Position numbers and translations under genes: made by a program. This document shows positions 13,480 through 26,739 of a DNA stretch of 64,000 nt, in pieces. The notes below the pieces were generated by a model. That model was not told where the DNA came from, did not search any database, and saw only the letters and a list, made by a program, of their open reading frames with translations. Each line of letters starts with the position of its first letter. Within the stretch, counting starts at the first letter, position 1. Origin of the DNA: Pyrocephalus nanus (lineage: Eukaryota; Chordata; Aves; Passeriformes; Tyrannidae); assembly GCA_038380795.1 (NCBI GenBank), contig CM076280.1, forward strand, positions 7,179,501 to 7,243,500, given 5' to 3'.

Positions 13480-13620
13480 GGCTGAGAGAGGGAGAGCAAA
13501 CGGAAACACAGGCACTGGGAAGGGAAACAACTTGCCAGAGGTCATCCTCAGGCCAGCAGCAGAACCAGGAATAAAATCCAGGTGTACCAAACTGGTCCTT
13601 GGGTTGTATTCATGCACTGA
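13480..13620 (-). mobile_element. MIR SINE
   Basis: One of the better MIR copies: aacttgccagaggtcatcct, then agcagaaccaggaataaaat and ccaggtgtacc match the reverse-complement consensus in order. It is ancient and diverged. Confidence 0.65.
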
Positions 13621-13814
13621 CACTGCTGTCCCTCAGCAGGGGCCACTAATGGCAGAAAGTTTCCCAAAGCCACTGGTGCCCTCGGGAGCCACGATTCAGG
13701 CTGTGAGGCTGGGAGAAGGAGAGGTCGGGATGTTTGAGGTCCCTTTTTCCCTTAGAGCATCTTTCAAGCCTCTCTGTGTGGATGGGGAATGCTGTGTGGA
13801 TGGGGAATGCTGTT

Positions 13815-13900
13815 GGATGCCGGCTGATAAGGCAAAGTGGTTAAAAACACTGCCTTTATTTGAAAGCTTATCTCCAAATCCTAATGAAAACACAGAGGGA
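13815..13900. promoter_or_regulatory. Candidate conserved non-coding island (short)
   Basis: Contains ggctgataaggcaaagtgg, gcctttatttgaaagc and atctccaaatcctaatg. Confidence 0.3.
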
Positions 13901-16739
13901 AGCCGGGGACAGTGGAGGGGGAGGACTCACACCCCAGCGTGGTGGGGACCAGGGCTGGGCAATGCTGAGCAGGGGGACCTGATGGGGTTTGGAGTCTGGG
14001 TGGCTCTGGAACAGGGGGAAGGGCAGATTTAAAAGCTTTGGGGCAAAAACCAAGAAACTAGGGCAAGACCATTGGATCCCACAGCCAGGGATGCTGCAGC
14101 CCCACTCCAAGCACCCCAAATCTGGGATTCCTCCAGAGTTTTTTTTAATTAGGGGCTCATTGACGAAGAAAAACCTTGAAACCAAGGAAACAAGGGAAAC
14201 AGAAAGGAAAATGTCTGCTCCTGCAAGACAGAACTAGCTGGCTCCAGCACCCTAGGGTGAGGGTGGGTGCTGCCCCTGCTGCCCTGACCCCTCCCCCTGG
14301 GCTGGGGGGCAAAAAGTGACCAGGTTGAGATGTAATAAAGAAATGAGAAGGTGAAAGGGAAGGTCTTGTTCAGAGAGGGACAAAGGGCATTGCCCTGGAG
14401 GGTGCTGAGCTGCTTGGGTGACTGCATTGCTGCAAGAGGAATGATGGAGGAGGTGAGCAGAGTCTTTTAGGGGATGCTGTGGGGCAGACACCAGCCATGG
14501 TGGGCTCAGCGATCCCACAAGACGCTAGGCTTTCCAGACACCAAAATAATATTCCCAGACCAAAAGTTATGGGGTAGCAGGGCTGGTAAAGCTGTGGATG
14601 AGATGTGTGCATGTGTGTGTGTGTGGATGCAGCCGTGGCTGTGCCAAGCCCCATAAATCACAGCAGTGCGGGCTGAGCCTCCACCGGAGGAAATTCTTCC
14701 TTGCCAGATTTGAACATTTCCCCTCAGCAGCCTCAATTTTCCCCACCAAGCAGCAGAGACGTGGGATCCTGATGATGGCAAGTGCAAAGCCCTTCCGGGC
14801 GGCCTGACATCCCAAAGGAGGGGGATGTCACTGTCCCACAGACATGACGATGGGGGTGCTGGGCAGAGCCCTGTTTTTCCCCACATTGTGGCTGATCCGG
14901 AGCAGCACTGAGGGTCTGGGTGTGGGCACCACAATCACCCCATCCCGTGCTCTCGTTCCCCCGTCCACGGCCGGCCGGGCCCAGCTCTGCTGTGCTGGGG
15001 GAGTGTAAGTTGATATTTTCCTGCGCGTCCCCAGAGGGTTTTTTCCATTACACAGGCAGAGCGGAGCAGAGCGGAGCGGAGCTGCCCGCTCGCCCGGCTC
15101 CCCCGCCTGCAACCTCTGGCACCGCTTTTCCAGCGGCACATTGTGCAAATGTAACCTTTCAGCGAGCCACTCCTACGGCAGGAAGCCGGGGGGCTCCGCT
15201 CCTGCCAGGAACGCAGCCGGCGCGGAGCTGGAAGGCAGCCCGTTAATCAGAGCCGGCTGACAGCGAAGCGCACAGCCTGGGCAACAGATTTCTGCTCCCT
15301 CTCCCTCGCTCTTGCTGCCTCGCCTTCCCGCTCCCGCTCGGCTACGCGGTCTGCCCTGCCATCCCCACCTTCCTCATCCTCTGCTTCCTCCCCGTCCTCA
15401 TCCTCTGCCTCCTCGGGGTGCCAGCTGGGCTCTGCTCCCAGGCACTCTCTTCCCCTCGCCGTGCCGAGCGAGAGCTGCCCGTGCCACTTGGCAGGAAGCC
15501 TTTTGGGATCCCGCTGGGGACTCGGCACCCTCGGCATCCCTGGTGGGGAGGGGACCAGCTGTGACAGCAGCCGGGCCGAGGCGAAGCGCAGACTCTGGAG
15601 CATCGTGCCCGCTGCCAGCAGGCAGTGCTGTGCTCAGGGGTGCTGTGCTGGCAGGTGGGACCCCAGTGTGGCTGTGGTTCTCCTCAGCACCTTGTACAGG
15701 GTCCCCCCAAAATGACTCCCCAGCCAGGGGCTCCCTGTGACACCCTGGTCAGGGCTGTGCCCTTGGTGCTGGGTCACAGTCATTTTCTTCTCCTTTAGGC
15801 AGTGCCTTGCCCACCTCCTGCCTGCTCTAAAAACTGAACAGGAGTTTTACCTCCTGTGTGGGCAGCAAATCCATCAGTGGGGGGTTCTGCTCTGCACCCA
15901 CACACCAGCACATCCACACCACGCACTGCCCCTCGGGGAGGGGTTTTCCCTGGATCATTTCCATGGGGCCACAGCCACCTGTGGCAGTACAAGGAGGCCC
16001 AGTGAGGTATCCTGAGTGTGTGGGGCTGGGAGCCTCTCCTGAGGGAAAGGGGTTGGCTGGATGGGAGCCAGGCTGAGCCAGCCCACATGGGCTGTGTCCC
16101 CAGTGGGGAGGGCTGGGGTGGCACAGTGTGGCTGTGTTGGCCAGGGTGATGGCTTGGGTGATGTTTCCCAGGTGCCCAACACACCTTCATGCCGAGGTAA
16201 AGTCCAGAGGGGAGGAAAAGGCAGGTGAATAAATCCCAGTATCAGCTTCACCTGTGCAACAGGCTCCCATCAGCGCAGCCAGAATGCAGGGTAATGTCAG
16301 CATTGGGCACATCTGCAGCCTCACTTTGGGCTTGCCAGGAGTAAAAGGCCACCAAAAATGGTCACGTCCAGCCCTGTTCTTCCCCAGCTCCTCCCACCAC
16401 TGCAAGACCAAACACTGAGGGTTTTTCCTCCCCAGTGAGGTCCTGTTGGAAGCACCAGGGATCCCTCCAGCCAGGGAATGCTGCACAGTGCTGTGACTTT
16501 GGGGGAAGGATTTATCCCCCTCCTAGTTGCACAAAGTCATCTGTCTAAGCCATGTGGGGGTTCTGGACTCACAGGCATGGCCAAGCAGAGACACAGGGGG
16601 CATTTTTATCTGCTTCTGAGATGGGCTTGCCTTGCTGAGGATGAGAGATTTGATTTTCAGAGCTGCTGAGCCTGGCATGGGCTGGGCTGTGGGTTCGAGG
16701 GCTCTTCCAGCTGCCCTCAGCCTCGTCGCCAGCCCGGAT

Positions 16740-16890
16740 GGTGGGGCCGGCACTGCAACCCCCTGCATTTTATTTTTCATGTCTGATTTCTTCCCGTGTT
16801 TGAAGCACGAAATGTGCTGCATTGTAGCATCTGTTTTTGTGGTATTTCCAGCCCAGCTGGAAGCAGGAGGCACTTGAAATTCAGAGATGG
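16740..16890. promoter_or_regulatory. Candidate conserved non-coding island
   Basis: Unique AT-richer segment (gcattttatttttcatgtct, gcacgaaatgtgctgcattg, ggtatttccagcccagctgg) ending at a poly(A) run. Confidence 0.3.
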
Positions 16891-16907
16891 AAAAAAAAAA
16901 AAAAAAA
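16889..16907. repeat. Poly(A) tract
   Basis: Simple A run inside a unique, conserved-looking segment. Confidence 0.85.
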
Positions 16908-17089
16908 CGGATCTGGTGAGATTTCGTCTTCCTGCCAAACTCACCAAACCCAGGATGCCGGGAGAGCCCTGCTGCGGGTGCAGCATCCTGGGGCCTCATC
17001 CCTTCCATCCCTTTCTGGCTGTCTGCTCTTTGCTCATCCCAAACCATCCTCTCATTCCCAAATCACTTTCAGGACGCTGCACAAAGCCT

Positions 17090-17245
17090 GACCCTGCTGT
17101 CGGAGCCGCGGACGGCGAGATAATACAGCCGCTGAATTTATTTCACCTTTTCCTCTGGTTGCGAATTGTCCGGGAGCAGATGGCGATTTTCTCAAGTGTA
17201 TCCGTTATTCGAAGTCACTCACTGAGACAGCGATGGCTCAAACAA
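17090..17245. promoter_or_regulatory. Candidate conserved non-coding island
   Basis: Contains gcgagataatacagccgctg, gaatttatttcacc, an E-box-like cagatgg (17177-17183) and gtatccgttattcgaag. CpGs are kept in otherwise AT-rich sequence, a texture typical of constrained elements. Confidence 0.45.
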
Positions 17246-18235
17246 ATCCCAGGCCCCCTGCAAAGCCATCATTTGGTCTTTCCATCTGCCCAGCCGCCGC
17301 TGTCGGCGTGGGCTCGGCTTCCACCGGAGGGAAGCGCGGAAGCAGGAGAGCCGGTGGATGTGGTCAGCCCCGTGCCTGCACCTTTCTGTCACCCTTCACC
17401 TCTGCGGAGTGCAGAGCTCCAGAGGCTGGCAGGAGTGTCTGGGATCCACATCCCACCTTTGCTGGGCTTTGGGAGGTTTGGGGTTGGGCTGGCTCGCTCG
17501 CACGGCGCCTTCCTGTGCAGGGAAGGTGTGAGGATAACTCACTGGGAGGGCACCCTGTTGCAAATTGGGAAGCTGCTTCTCCGGAGAAGGCGCCAGATGC
17601 GGTTTCTGCTGCTCCTCTCTGCTTGGCCCCAGAGGAAATGGGTGATTTTAGGGTGATGAAACACCAAAACAGCCCCAGGAGACCTCATGTGTGAGGTGTC
17701 CCTGGGGCACAGGCTGGTGTCACAGCCAGGGCTGGAGGTGCCAGGGTGTGCCCAGCTGTGAAAAATATGGAAAGGGGACCTTCCAAAGCAGCCTGAGGAT
17801 GACTGAAGTTGGCCAGAACCCTCGCAGTGTTGGTGGCACCTTGCTGGAGGAGCCTCAGCAGGTCCACGAGGGACAGGCTTTGCCTGGTGGCTTCTACCAA
17901 CCTCCCTCAGTATCTCCAAGGAGACTTGTGTGCCCATGGCTCTGCTCCAGGTGCTGGTAGATTGGGAAGGAGCCAGGTGCAGGTTTTGATCCAGCCCCAC
18001 GACAATGCCCCCCGCTCCTCAAAAAAACCCACCAAAAAAATAAACACACAACAAAAACCCAACAGTGCAATTGTGAAAACGGGGAGAACTGGAGAGAAAC
18101 ACATGAATTCCCAAGCTCACTTTCAGCCCAGCAGTCAGTCCCTGGAGCTGGGGCTCCAACTTCTCCACCCAGAGAGGCGCTGAGCCGGGAAAATGCTCCC
18201 GCAGCGATCTGCTCCCTCCTCCTGGCTGAATTTGC

Positions 18236-18250
18236 CTTTTTTTTTTTTTT
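18236..18250. repeat. Poly(T) tract
   Basis: Simple T run followed by CT-rich sequence. Confidence 0.8.
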
Positions 18251-19929
18251 CTTTCTCCATCTTCTGGCTTGTTCCCTCCCCAGCAGAGACGCGGAGGTGG
18301 CCGGTGTCCTCTCACCAGGGCCATGCAGAGGGCACTGCGGGGGGCTGCAGTGGGTTTTCAAAGGGCAAAACACTTTGAAATGCAGTTTCCTCTCGCCTCT
18401 CCTCCTCCCCCCCCGGGCTAAACAAATACCCCCTGGCTGGGAGATGCCTCCTGCATCCCGCAGGCTTTTGTTCCCAGGCTTTTGTTTAGGGCTGGGAAAG
18501 GGGCCAGGATCCCCCAGCCTCCCTAGGGACATCCATGTGGACAGGGTCTTGCCTGCCTGGGATGCTGAGGGGGAGGCAGGAGGTGAGAGCTGCCCGTGCC
18601 TGTTGCCACAGGACTTGGGGACATCCCACGAGCCATCTTGATGGCTCTTAGTGGCCTCCAGCTGCTGTCCCCCTTGCCTGCCACCCCACTGGCACTTTCT
18701 GCCCATTCCTGGGAGCCACTCTTGGTCCATCCTGTCCCCTCTGTGTCCCCTCTTGGCATCCTGCCACTAGCACAGCCTGCAGGCTCTGTGCATGGGCAGT
18801 GCCACCAGCTCATGTCCCTCCCAGGGACCCCCCAAAATGCTAATTTACACCCACCACCCATGGGACCCTCCAGGCAGAGTCATCAGCTGCATCCCCATAG
18901 CAGGGACCCCAACAGAAGCCCAAGCAAAAGTTATGTGGGTTTTAAAGAGACCTCTGGCCCCCAGGAACCCATCACCTGGCTTTTCACTTCCATCCCAAAG
19001 GCCACTTTAATTACACCCCGGGGAGGAATCACTTTAGGGAGTTGCTTTCTGGGGCAAAAAAGTTGTCGGAAAAAAAAAAAATCCTGTGAACAGTCAAACA
19101 ACCCGGAGGTGACCAAGGAGACTCGAGTGCCAGCCTCAAACCTGTCCCTGCCAGTGACACCCGTGCTCTGTGCAAAGAAAAACCTCGATGAACTCAAAGC
19201 AAAGGTGAGACTCCAAACAAACCCTCTGGAAACCAAACCCCGACTTCACCTCGGGACAAAGCGTTTCTCTGGTGACCACGTTTGGAGGAAAACAGGATTG
19301 TTTGAAATGTTCCCTGTTGTTCCTGCCTCCCGCCAGGATTTACAGCAACAAAATAAATACCCGATTTTTGTTATTGAAACTGTGAAAGTTCCCCTGGGAA
19401 GAGCAGACACCGTTTGCCCCAGCGTCACAGCCCCTTCATGTCCGGGGCCAGGCAACCAATGTTGGTCCAGCCTGTCTGACCGGCTGCAGCCAGGGATGTG
19501 CAGAGCTTTTCCAGACAACAAAAGCTCCCTGGCTGCCTGATTTTCCCCCTGCCTTATCTCCCTCCACGATAGCCAGGTTATCAGGAAGCAGAAAAGGGCT
19601 CAGGACACCCTGACCCCAATCCCTGGGGGGTGGTGGGTGGGGGGCAAAGTTTGGGAAGGGTGTACACAGGGGGGGCTGTCAGCACTCAGGGATTCCATCC
19701 TGCGTGGGGCAGAGCCCTTTTTCTCCCACTGATGTCTTCATTGTGTGCGGTGGGGTGAGCAAAACCTCCTTGGGGAGCAGCTTCGGAGCAGGGGTGAGCA
19801 CCAAGACCTCTGGTCACCTCCTCGACACAGGGACAGCCAGGGATGCTGAGCCCCAGCAGGGTGGGCAGAGGAGCTGTGGGACCAGCCTGTGGGAGAGCAG
19901 CCCAGCAGCCCAGCACCGTGCTTGTCACC

Positions 19930-20080
19930 CAGACAAGAGATCAATAACTAATTTCACTGCAGCAGCAGCGCCGGTTTTTTTCCAATAATTGTGAGCCGGC
20001 GGTGGGGAATGAGGCTCTCAGCACCGCTCCAGAGCAGCCTGCACCCGATCAATCGCCACACCGCTGGGGCAGCAGGAAAA
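19930..20080. promoter_or_regulatory. Candidate conserved non-coding island
   Basis: Contains agatcaataactaatttcac, ttccaataattgtgagccgg and cccgatcaatcgcc. Confidence 0.35.
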
Positions 20081-20524
20081 CTCATTTTTCTCCTTTCTTC
20101 CCTCTCTTTCCTTCTCACCTGCCTTCTCCCACTTCGTTCCCTCCTCCTCCTGCTGTGGCGCTGCCTGAGCCGAGGGCAGAGTCCCCACGCTGGGTGGGAT
20201 GTGGGCTTGGGCTTTCCCATGGCTGAGCCTCCTGTGCTGCCTCAAGGGCCCAAAGTGCTTCAGTCCCTGTCACCCATGGGCCAGACCTGGCTTCTTGCTC
20301 AGAGCACTGGTCCCAGTAGCTCAGGTGAAGGCAGCAGAGAAATATTTTCTCCTCCTTGGCTACTGGGCAGTGACTTTTGGTGGCCTGTTGGTGCCTCTAT
20401 GTGATCCAAATGTGACTTATTTTTCATAGCAATACAGAGAGAAATTCCTGGGTTTTCATTCCCTGAGTGGTTGTTCTGCTCCAGGTCATGGATCCTACCG
20501 AGTTTCTCCCATAACTACCCTTTA

Positions 20525-20640
20525 CCCTTTCTGTTTCTGTAGCCCCACTGTGCCTCAGTTTCCCTCTATGTATTCATAATAGATAGGGCTGATACCATCC
20601 TCTCCTGCCCCCTCCCTTGCTGTTACAGGCCACCACGAGC
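20525..20640 (+). mobile_element. MIR SINE
   Basis: Forward MIR core: ctgtgcctcagtttccctct is followed by a diverged ataatagatagggctgatac segment. Confidence 0.6.
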
Positions 20641-22769
20641 TCCATTCCAGGGCAGAAGTTGTTGCTGGCTCCCAGCTCACAGGGCACCACTTGGTTTTGG
20701 GGTCCCCAGGCTGATCTGCAGAGTCCCATGACCTGTGCACCCGTGAGGCAGCAGGGAATGGTGCTGCGTGCTCAGCATCCTCAGGATTGAAAGAAGCTCA
20801 GACAAAGGTGGACCTTTGGATCTCTCCAGTGGGTTGTGAATGAGGTGCCTGGGAGGAAGGCTCATTTGTGGGTTTGTCACTGCAGCATCTTCCAAGCCTG
20901 TCTGAGCACTGCACACTCCGTGCAGATGGCAGCAGTGCAGCCCCTTGTTCCTTCTCCCTTATTTAAGACCCCTCTCCCTGGTTCCCTGGGAGCATCCCCA
21001 TGAATTAAAGACTGCCTTGGCTGTGGAGCACCAAGTGCTGCCTGCATAATTGCAAAGTTTTATGACTTGCCCTGAAGGCTCTATTGATTGGGGTTCTCTC
21101 TGGCTGATGGAGCTTTTAGTATGGCCTGGGCTGGGCAAGCAAGGCTGGAATTTCAGCTTGTCCAGCTTAGCTAAACTGTGGCTTAAAGCCTCTATGGCAT
21201 GAGCACCAGGACACCAGCACTTCTCTGAGTGTCCATGTGCATGTCCACTACAGAGCTGTTTGTACTTTGAGGTGGTTTTTTGGCTTCTCAGTCTCAGCCC
21301 AAGAGCTGAGAGTCCTCCCCAGGCCATGCCACATCCCACATGGGGTTTAACCCAGCGAAGGATTTTCCTGGGAGGGTTTAATGTGCACTTGGGAAATGGG
21401 GTGAGGGCAGTTTGGTGGGGGTTCTGCCCTGCAGAGACTCCAGGCACTGCTCACCTTCATGGGGCACAGGGATGATTGTGGGATTTGGGGTTTAACACCC
21501 AATGCTGGGTTCAAGCAACAGCTTCCCAGTGAGTCAGGCTGTGTTTGCACACATTTGTGCACACATGTGCTCATAAACACAGCAAGGAAACCAGGAACAT
21601 CCCTCCATGGTGGGCAGACATTGTTTGCCCTGTGGCTTGGCTTTGGAGGGCAGCTGGGAGCAACTGGCATCACCTTTGCTTTCAAGCTCTCCCTGCCACT
21701 GCTGGAGGGTGTGGGGCTTTGAGGGCCACCGTGCTGCCAGCGAGGACCACCCACCCACCTTTGTGCTGGGAGGTGGGTGCACCCCACTAGCCCAAGCACC
21801 CCCACACCTCCCCATTCCTCTGCTGGCTCTAAGTACCACACACAAGTGGGGGCTTTGCCCACTCCACCCCTCATGCCATGCTGGGTCTGGTGACCAGGAA
21901 CCCCCTTCCCAATGGCTGTTTGACCCCAGAGAAAGTGCAGCAGTTTGTAGTGAGTGTGGCCAAGCTGCGACTCTGTAGCCACAGAATTGACCACTTCCAC
22001 TCTCTCCAAATTTTTGTGCCCTTGGGGACCTCCTTGGTCTCATTCTCTGTTCCCTCCCACCCCCAGGCATAGGTTTGCTGGGCTTTGAGGGAGCAGGAGA
22101 GGGGTGGCAGGAGACCCCATGGCTCCTTTAAGAAACCCACAACCGGCTCCAGAAACCAGCTCAAGGTCACAGCGGGAACCTGCGGACTTGGCAGCAGCCA
22201 GCGAGGGAGGAGGGATGGAGGGAGGGAGGAAAGCAGCCTGAGATCAAAATGAAATCACAGCCAGGGAGAGGGGATGGCTGGCGGCGCAGCAGAGGGGGGC
22301 AGGAAGGTGGGGTGCAGCAGAGAAGGACATGCAGGGGAGTCCCACCCATGGGTGTCCCCCTGAGGTTGCTGCAGTCCCAACCCCACCACAGACTCTCGAG
22401 GTGTCACTGTGCCCCCCAGCAGAGAGCCCTCTGCCCTCCTCAGCTCCAGCTCACGTTGGTCCGAGCCAAGGAAAGTCCCCTTGTGCCTGGAGAGCCGCCC
22501 TGGGAATGCTGGAGTCACCTCCCTCCCACGGGACTTCCCAGGCTCCACAGGAGGTTTTCCAGCTCTGAGAGGAGCAGAGCAGGAGGAAGCTGCTGGGAGG
22601 GTTGGATCCTGCAGCTCCTGGCATGGCCCACTCCCAAACTTTTACCTTATTTTCCTTTTAAAGCAGCAGGTCCAGGAGTCCTGTGATCACTGCTCGGTCT
22701 CTGCCTTCCTTTCAGCCCAGGAGGACCTTCTGCCTTGCCAGAGAGCACGGTGGGGAAAAACAAGTCCTT

Positions 22770-22960
22770 AAAGGCTCAAAACACAGGAAGTTAATAAAAT
22801 ATTAATTAAAAGCCCTCAACATTTCTTTTTTTAATCTTTGGTATTGAAACAAACCTCACAACTCTGGGTGCTCCGAGCTGTCCTGTGAGCAGGTAACACT
22901 GGGTGAGGCGAAGATACCAGCGATGAAGATAAACTCTCCTGGATCTCACAGTTGGGTTGG
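22770..22960. promoter_or_regulatory. Candidate conserved non-coding island
   Basis: Contains gttaataaaatattaattaa and a following T-rich string, then gaggcgaagataccagcga. Confidence 0.35.
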
Positions 22961-23559
22961 CCCATCCCTCCCCGGTGCTGGGGCCTGATCCTGCCCCAAA
23001 ACCATGCAGGGAGCCACTGGCTTAATACATGAGGAGCTCTGGGGGGACAGGCAGAAGAGAGGCTCAGGCAGACCCGACCCTGTGGGGTGGCTGTGGCTGG
23101 GCTGGGATTGAGCTGTGGCTCCAAAGCAGCTTGTTCCGGGGTTGGAGCAGCGATGCCCAGTTTTAATTTTCATCAGCAGAATTAGTATGTGGAGTTATTT
23201 TCCCTTCCTCCCCCTCCCCTTCCTCTCCTCCCTGCTTTATTCAAAGAATTTGATCATTTCTCCCAGGAGCTTGGCACCATTAACATTCACTCCCAACATT
23301 CACTCCCAACGAGCTGTGCTGCATCCCCAAGCACCGCTGGTGCTGCCAGTGCCAGTACCCAACCAGGCTCAGGGGGGACCTGGGCACCAGCTTCTCCTTC
23401 CCACAGCCCAGGCTGGGAGATCCTCTCTGCCCCCTGAATCCATGCCAGGCTGTCCCAGCACAGCAAAGGAGGGTGGGATCCTGAACTCCAGCTGGAGCCT
23501 GGGCTTTCTCCAGCAAGCTGAAGCCAAGGAGCTCAGGGAAGAGCACCCAAAGCAAGGGC

Positions 23560-23750
23560 ATGGCCAAGTCTTACAAGATTTGGTGGTTTAAGACACACAG
23601 CTTGGTGTCCCAGGGCTTTCCCGGAGTTATGGAAATTTGTCGGCTTGTTTTTCATTAATAAGGGTTAACTAAGAAATTATTGCTGTTGTTATTGCTATTA
23701 TTATTGTTATTATAATTAATGTTATTAAATATTGCAGACCAGGCTGCCTT
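23560..23750. promoter_or_regulatory. Candidate conserved non-coding island
   Basis: Contains ttatggaaatttgtcggc, ttttcattaataagggtta and ctaagaaattattgc, then grades into an ATT-like repeat. Confidence 0.35.
23690..23740. repeat. Imperfect (ATT)n / TTG-rich microsatellite
   Basis: Degenerate triplet run with interspersed gtt and gct units, at the 3' edge of a candidate island. Confidence 0.75.
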
Positions 23751-24721
23751 CCCCAGCACCAGGGAGCTGCAGCTGGCACAGCCTCATCCCGGCCATGCTC
23801 CTCAGCTCTGTGTGCCCTACAGGTCCGTGTGCCATAGATCCATGTGCAATGTATGGAAACAGTATGGGAAGGAGCCTGCTCGGAGAATTTCCTTTCTTTG
23901 CTCAGAGGAGGTCAGAAGGGGGCCCAAGAGCTCGGGAAATTGGGAACAGAGGAAGCATGGAGCATGGAGGGTGTAATGGTTGGCTGGAGTGTGGTGGGGA
24001 GCACCATTGCTTGTGTCCAAACCCAGTCAGGTTTCACCTGTGGGGTTCCCCAAAAGCTTTTTTCACCCCCTTTTTTAGGCCCTTTTCTGCCCCACAGCTG
24101 CCCCAGCAGCAGAACTAACACACACATGCACCCACTGGCTTTGCATCCAAAGGGATGCTGCTGGGCAGCAGCAGTCCTGGGCAGGGAAAAGGGACTTTTG
24201 CAGCAACTGCTGCCCATCAGATGTATTTGAAGGCAGTAGTGGCAGCACCTGCCTGTGTGCAGGCACTGAGCCCACCTGTGCCCACCACGATGAACCATTT
24301 CCTTCCTGGACATGAGCCCTCCCCAGATATCCCGCCTGGGAAATGAAATCAGCTCCAAATGGGAAGTCCAACTAAGATGGCCCAGCCCAGGAGGAAAAAG
24401 AGCAGCAAAAGAAAAACAAACTCAAAGCTGGAATGGGAAAAAAGAAAAAAAAAAAAAAAGGTTAAATGCTGTGTGTGCTGCTGACCCCATGACCCCTGGC
24501 TCATCCCAGGCGGAGATGAGGGTGATCCTCACACCATGCACACCTGTAGCCATGGCTGGAAAGGCTGGTTTGTCCCACCAAGGTGGTGCAGAAGGGGGTG
24601 ATTTTTGCTGTAGCAGGATTCCTGCTTCAGCACAGTGCTTTAATTCCCTCTGTTCTGGCTCTGGAGAAGGGAGCAGCGGGTGCCACAGCCCAGCCGTGCT
24701 GCCGGGCGAGGGCAAAGAGGC

Positions 24722-24860
24722 ATTAGCTGAGACGGGGAGCCGAGCGCTTTATTTTTAGTCTTGGTTTAACAAGTATTAATTAATAAGAGTGCAAATGCTA
24801 ATGCCGAGATGACACAAACTGCGTGGCCTGAAATGAATGTTTGGGGCTTGTCTGTGCCAG
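24722..24860. promoter_or_regulatory. Candidate conserved non-coding island
   Basis: A dense homeobox core attaattaat (24775-24784) is followed by an octamer-like gagtgcaaatgctaatgcc. gcgctttatttttagtc lies upstream. It is one of the more convincing candidates. Confidence 0.5.
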
Positions 24861-26454
24861 GATTTACAGCCGGGTGGGTTCACAGGAGCTAAATCATCGC
24901 TCAAACTGCAAGGATAAGCTGAGCCGGCTTGTTCCCACCGAGCCCGGCATGGGCCGTGCCGCAATGGGATGTGCCGGGGGCTCCGGGGACGTGCCGGGGG
25001 CTCGGGGCTGGGCTTGGGGCTGGGCTCGGGGCTGGCTCCGCAGCAGCGCCTTGTGGTGCCACACCGGCTCATCCCTCCCTGACAACATCTCCCAGGAAGT
25101 TTTGCAAAGTGTGGATCGTTTTAGCCTCTGCCCGTCACGGATGCAGGATCACCCCTTGCAGAAGGATTCATCTACCTAGTGAAGACTTGGATCTTTGGAG
25201 AAAAAGCCCTTTTCCCCAGTCAAGTCCCTCTGTCCTGCCTGCAGCTTCTTGCCCTGAGAGCTCAGCTTGGTTGGAGGGTTAGGAGGAGGCTCTGGAGAGA
25301 ACGAGGAACTGAAGAAATATTCCTTAGCATTAAGACACAAAGAGTTTTTGCCCATCAGCACCAACACTCTGTCTAGGTTTGTTGGCATCACAGAAATTAT
25401 GAACTTGAAGCTCCATCAGTGGGGTTTTTAGATGTGAGGGTTTCTGGTGGGCTGTGGCCCCTGTGCTGTGAGAAAGGGAGAGGAGCAGCTTGGGGTCCTA
25501 TCAGACCCAGGGGGTCACCCCGAGGCTTAAACCTCTCCAGTGGGGCTCTTGAATCTTTCCAGAGAGGCAGGAGATCAGTCAGGCCAGATCCAGGCCAGGT
25601 TTTCCTCCTTCTTTCTCCTCTCAACTGCAGGCAGGAGGGAGCTGCTACCTGCCTGACACAGCTGCTGCTGCTGCTCTCGAACCTCTGCTGCCTCCAGCAA
25701 GCCCTGCTCACCTGGGATGATGGGAATGGCAGAGAGCGGGAGGCTGAGGAGTGTGGTCACTGCGAGTGAGGCATGTGCCACACTCTGGGAGCCAGGGAAA
25801 CTGGTCAGTGCACACATTGCATCCTCCCACCGTGTTCTCTCAGTTCTCTCTGCACACCTCGTCCTCCCCAGAGTGCTGAGGCAGAGGTGAGAGCTGACAG
25901 GACTCCCATGGAGGGACGGGATTCCACATCCTTCCCATGCCAGGGGAGCTCTCCTTCACTCAAGGCTCCTCAGCTGCCATTTTAGGAAATCCAGAAAGGG
26001 CTGAGTTGGTTTTCTCCAAAGGACTGAAAGGATAGAGTGTGCAGGGAGGTGTCACTAACCTGGGTGTGATGGGAGATGTGGTGGTTCAAGGGTGGGAAGC
26101 TGGGGTGCTGCACTGGGGCTCAGCAGTGCCAGAAAATCCCTGGTGTGGCGATTTGGGTGATAGACCGGGGCCACTGGGTCTTTGGATGCTGCCACCTGCA
26201 ATGGTGAGAGCTTGGAAATTAAATCAAATTATTTAGCCCTCCCTCAACCAAGTCAGTGGGGAGAGGATGCTCTGGCTTGGCCCCTTCCAACCTCTCACCA
26301 CCCAGCAGGGACCCAGTTCCACACAAGAAACCCCCACCTGTGGCCTTGCCAAACCCACCCTCCTTCCCCTGGGCTGGGCTGGGCTCTCTGGGGAGGGATG
26401 TGGGGGCAGGATGTGCCGTGGTGCAGGGCTGGCTCCCCAAACGGTGCTGCCACG

Positions 26455-26640
26455 CTGCTCTTCAGCGGCTCCGCTCGTATCATCGAATTTTAATTTAGTT
26501 AGTTGAGTTCTTTAAACAGTGTGAACTTGCTAAGTGCTTTGCATATTTTATACTCATGAGTAACATTTATCAAACAGAAAGTACAATTAATCAAAGAGGG
26601 GAGCGTTTGTAACTCAGAGCGGTTTGTATTCTCCCTCCTT
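26455..26640. promoter_or_regulatory. Candidate conserved non-coding island
   Basis: Contains tcgtatcatcgaattttaat, ttagttagttgagttc, gtgctttgcatattttatac and agtacaattaatcaaag. It has unique sequence and sharp edges against GC-rich flanks. Confidence 0.5.
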
Positions 26641-26739
26641 CTCCTTGCTGTGCCTTTCCTCCTGTTTCCCTCCTCTTCCTCCTCACTGTCCTGCACTGGC
26701 CACGGAGCCAGGGCAGCTTCACTGTGCTCTACACATATG

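Noticed and set aside
16690..16710. gggttcgagggctc string resembling a tRNA T-arm
   Set aside because: No acceptor stem, D-arm or anticodon arm can be folded around it.
16796..17656. Open frame of about 286 codons
   Set aside because: It crosses a poly(A) run (giving poly-Lys) and a candidate non-coding island, with no recognisable protein family.
18596..19540. Open frame of over 300 codons without internal repeats
   Set aside because: The composition looks like translated non-coding DNA. No known domain or homologue is recognised, the frame begins without ATG context, and other frames nearby are also open. Ribosome profiling or homology search would be needed to revive it.
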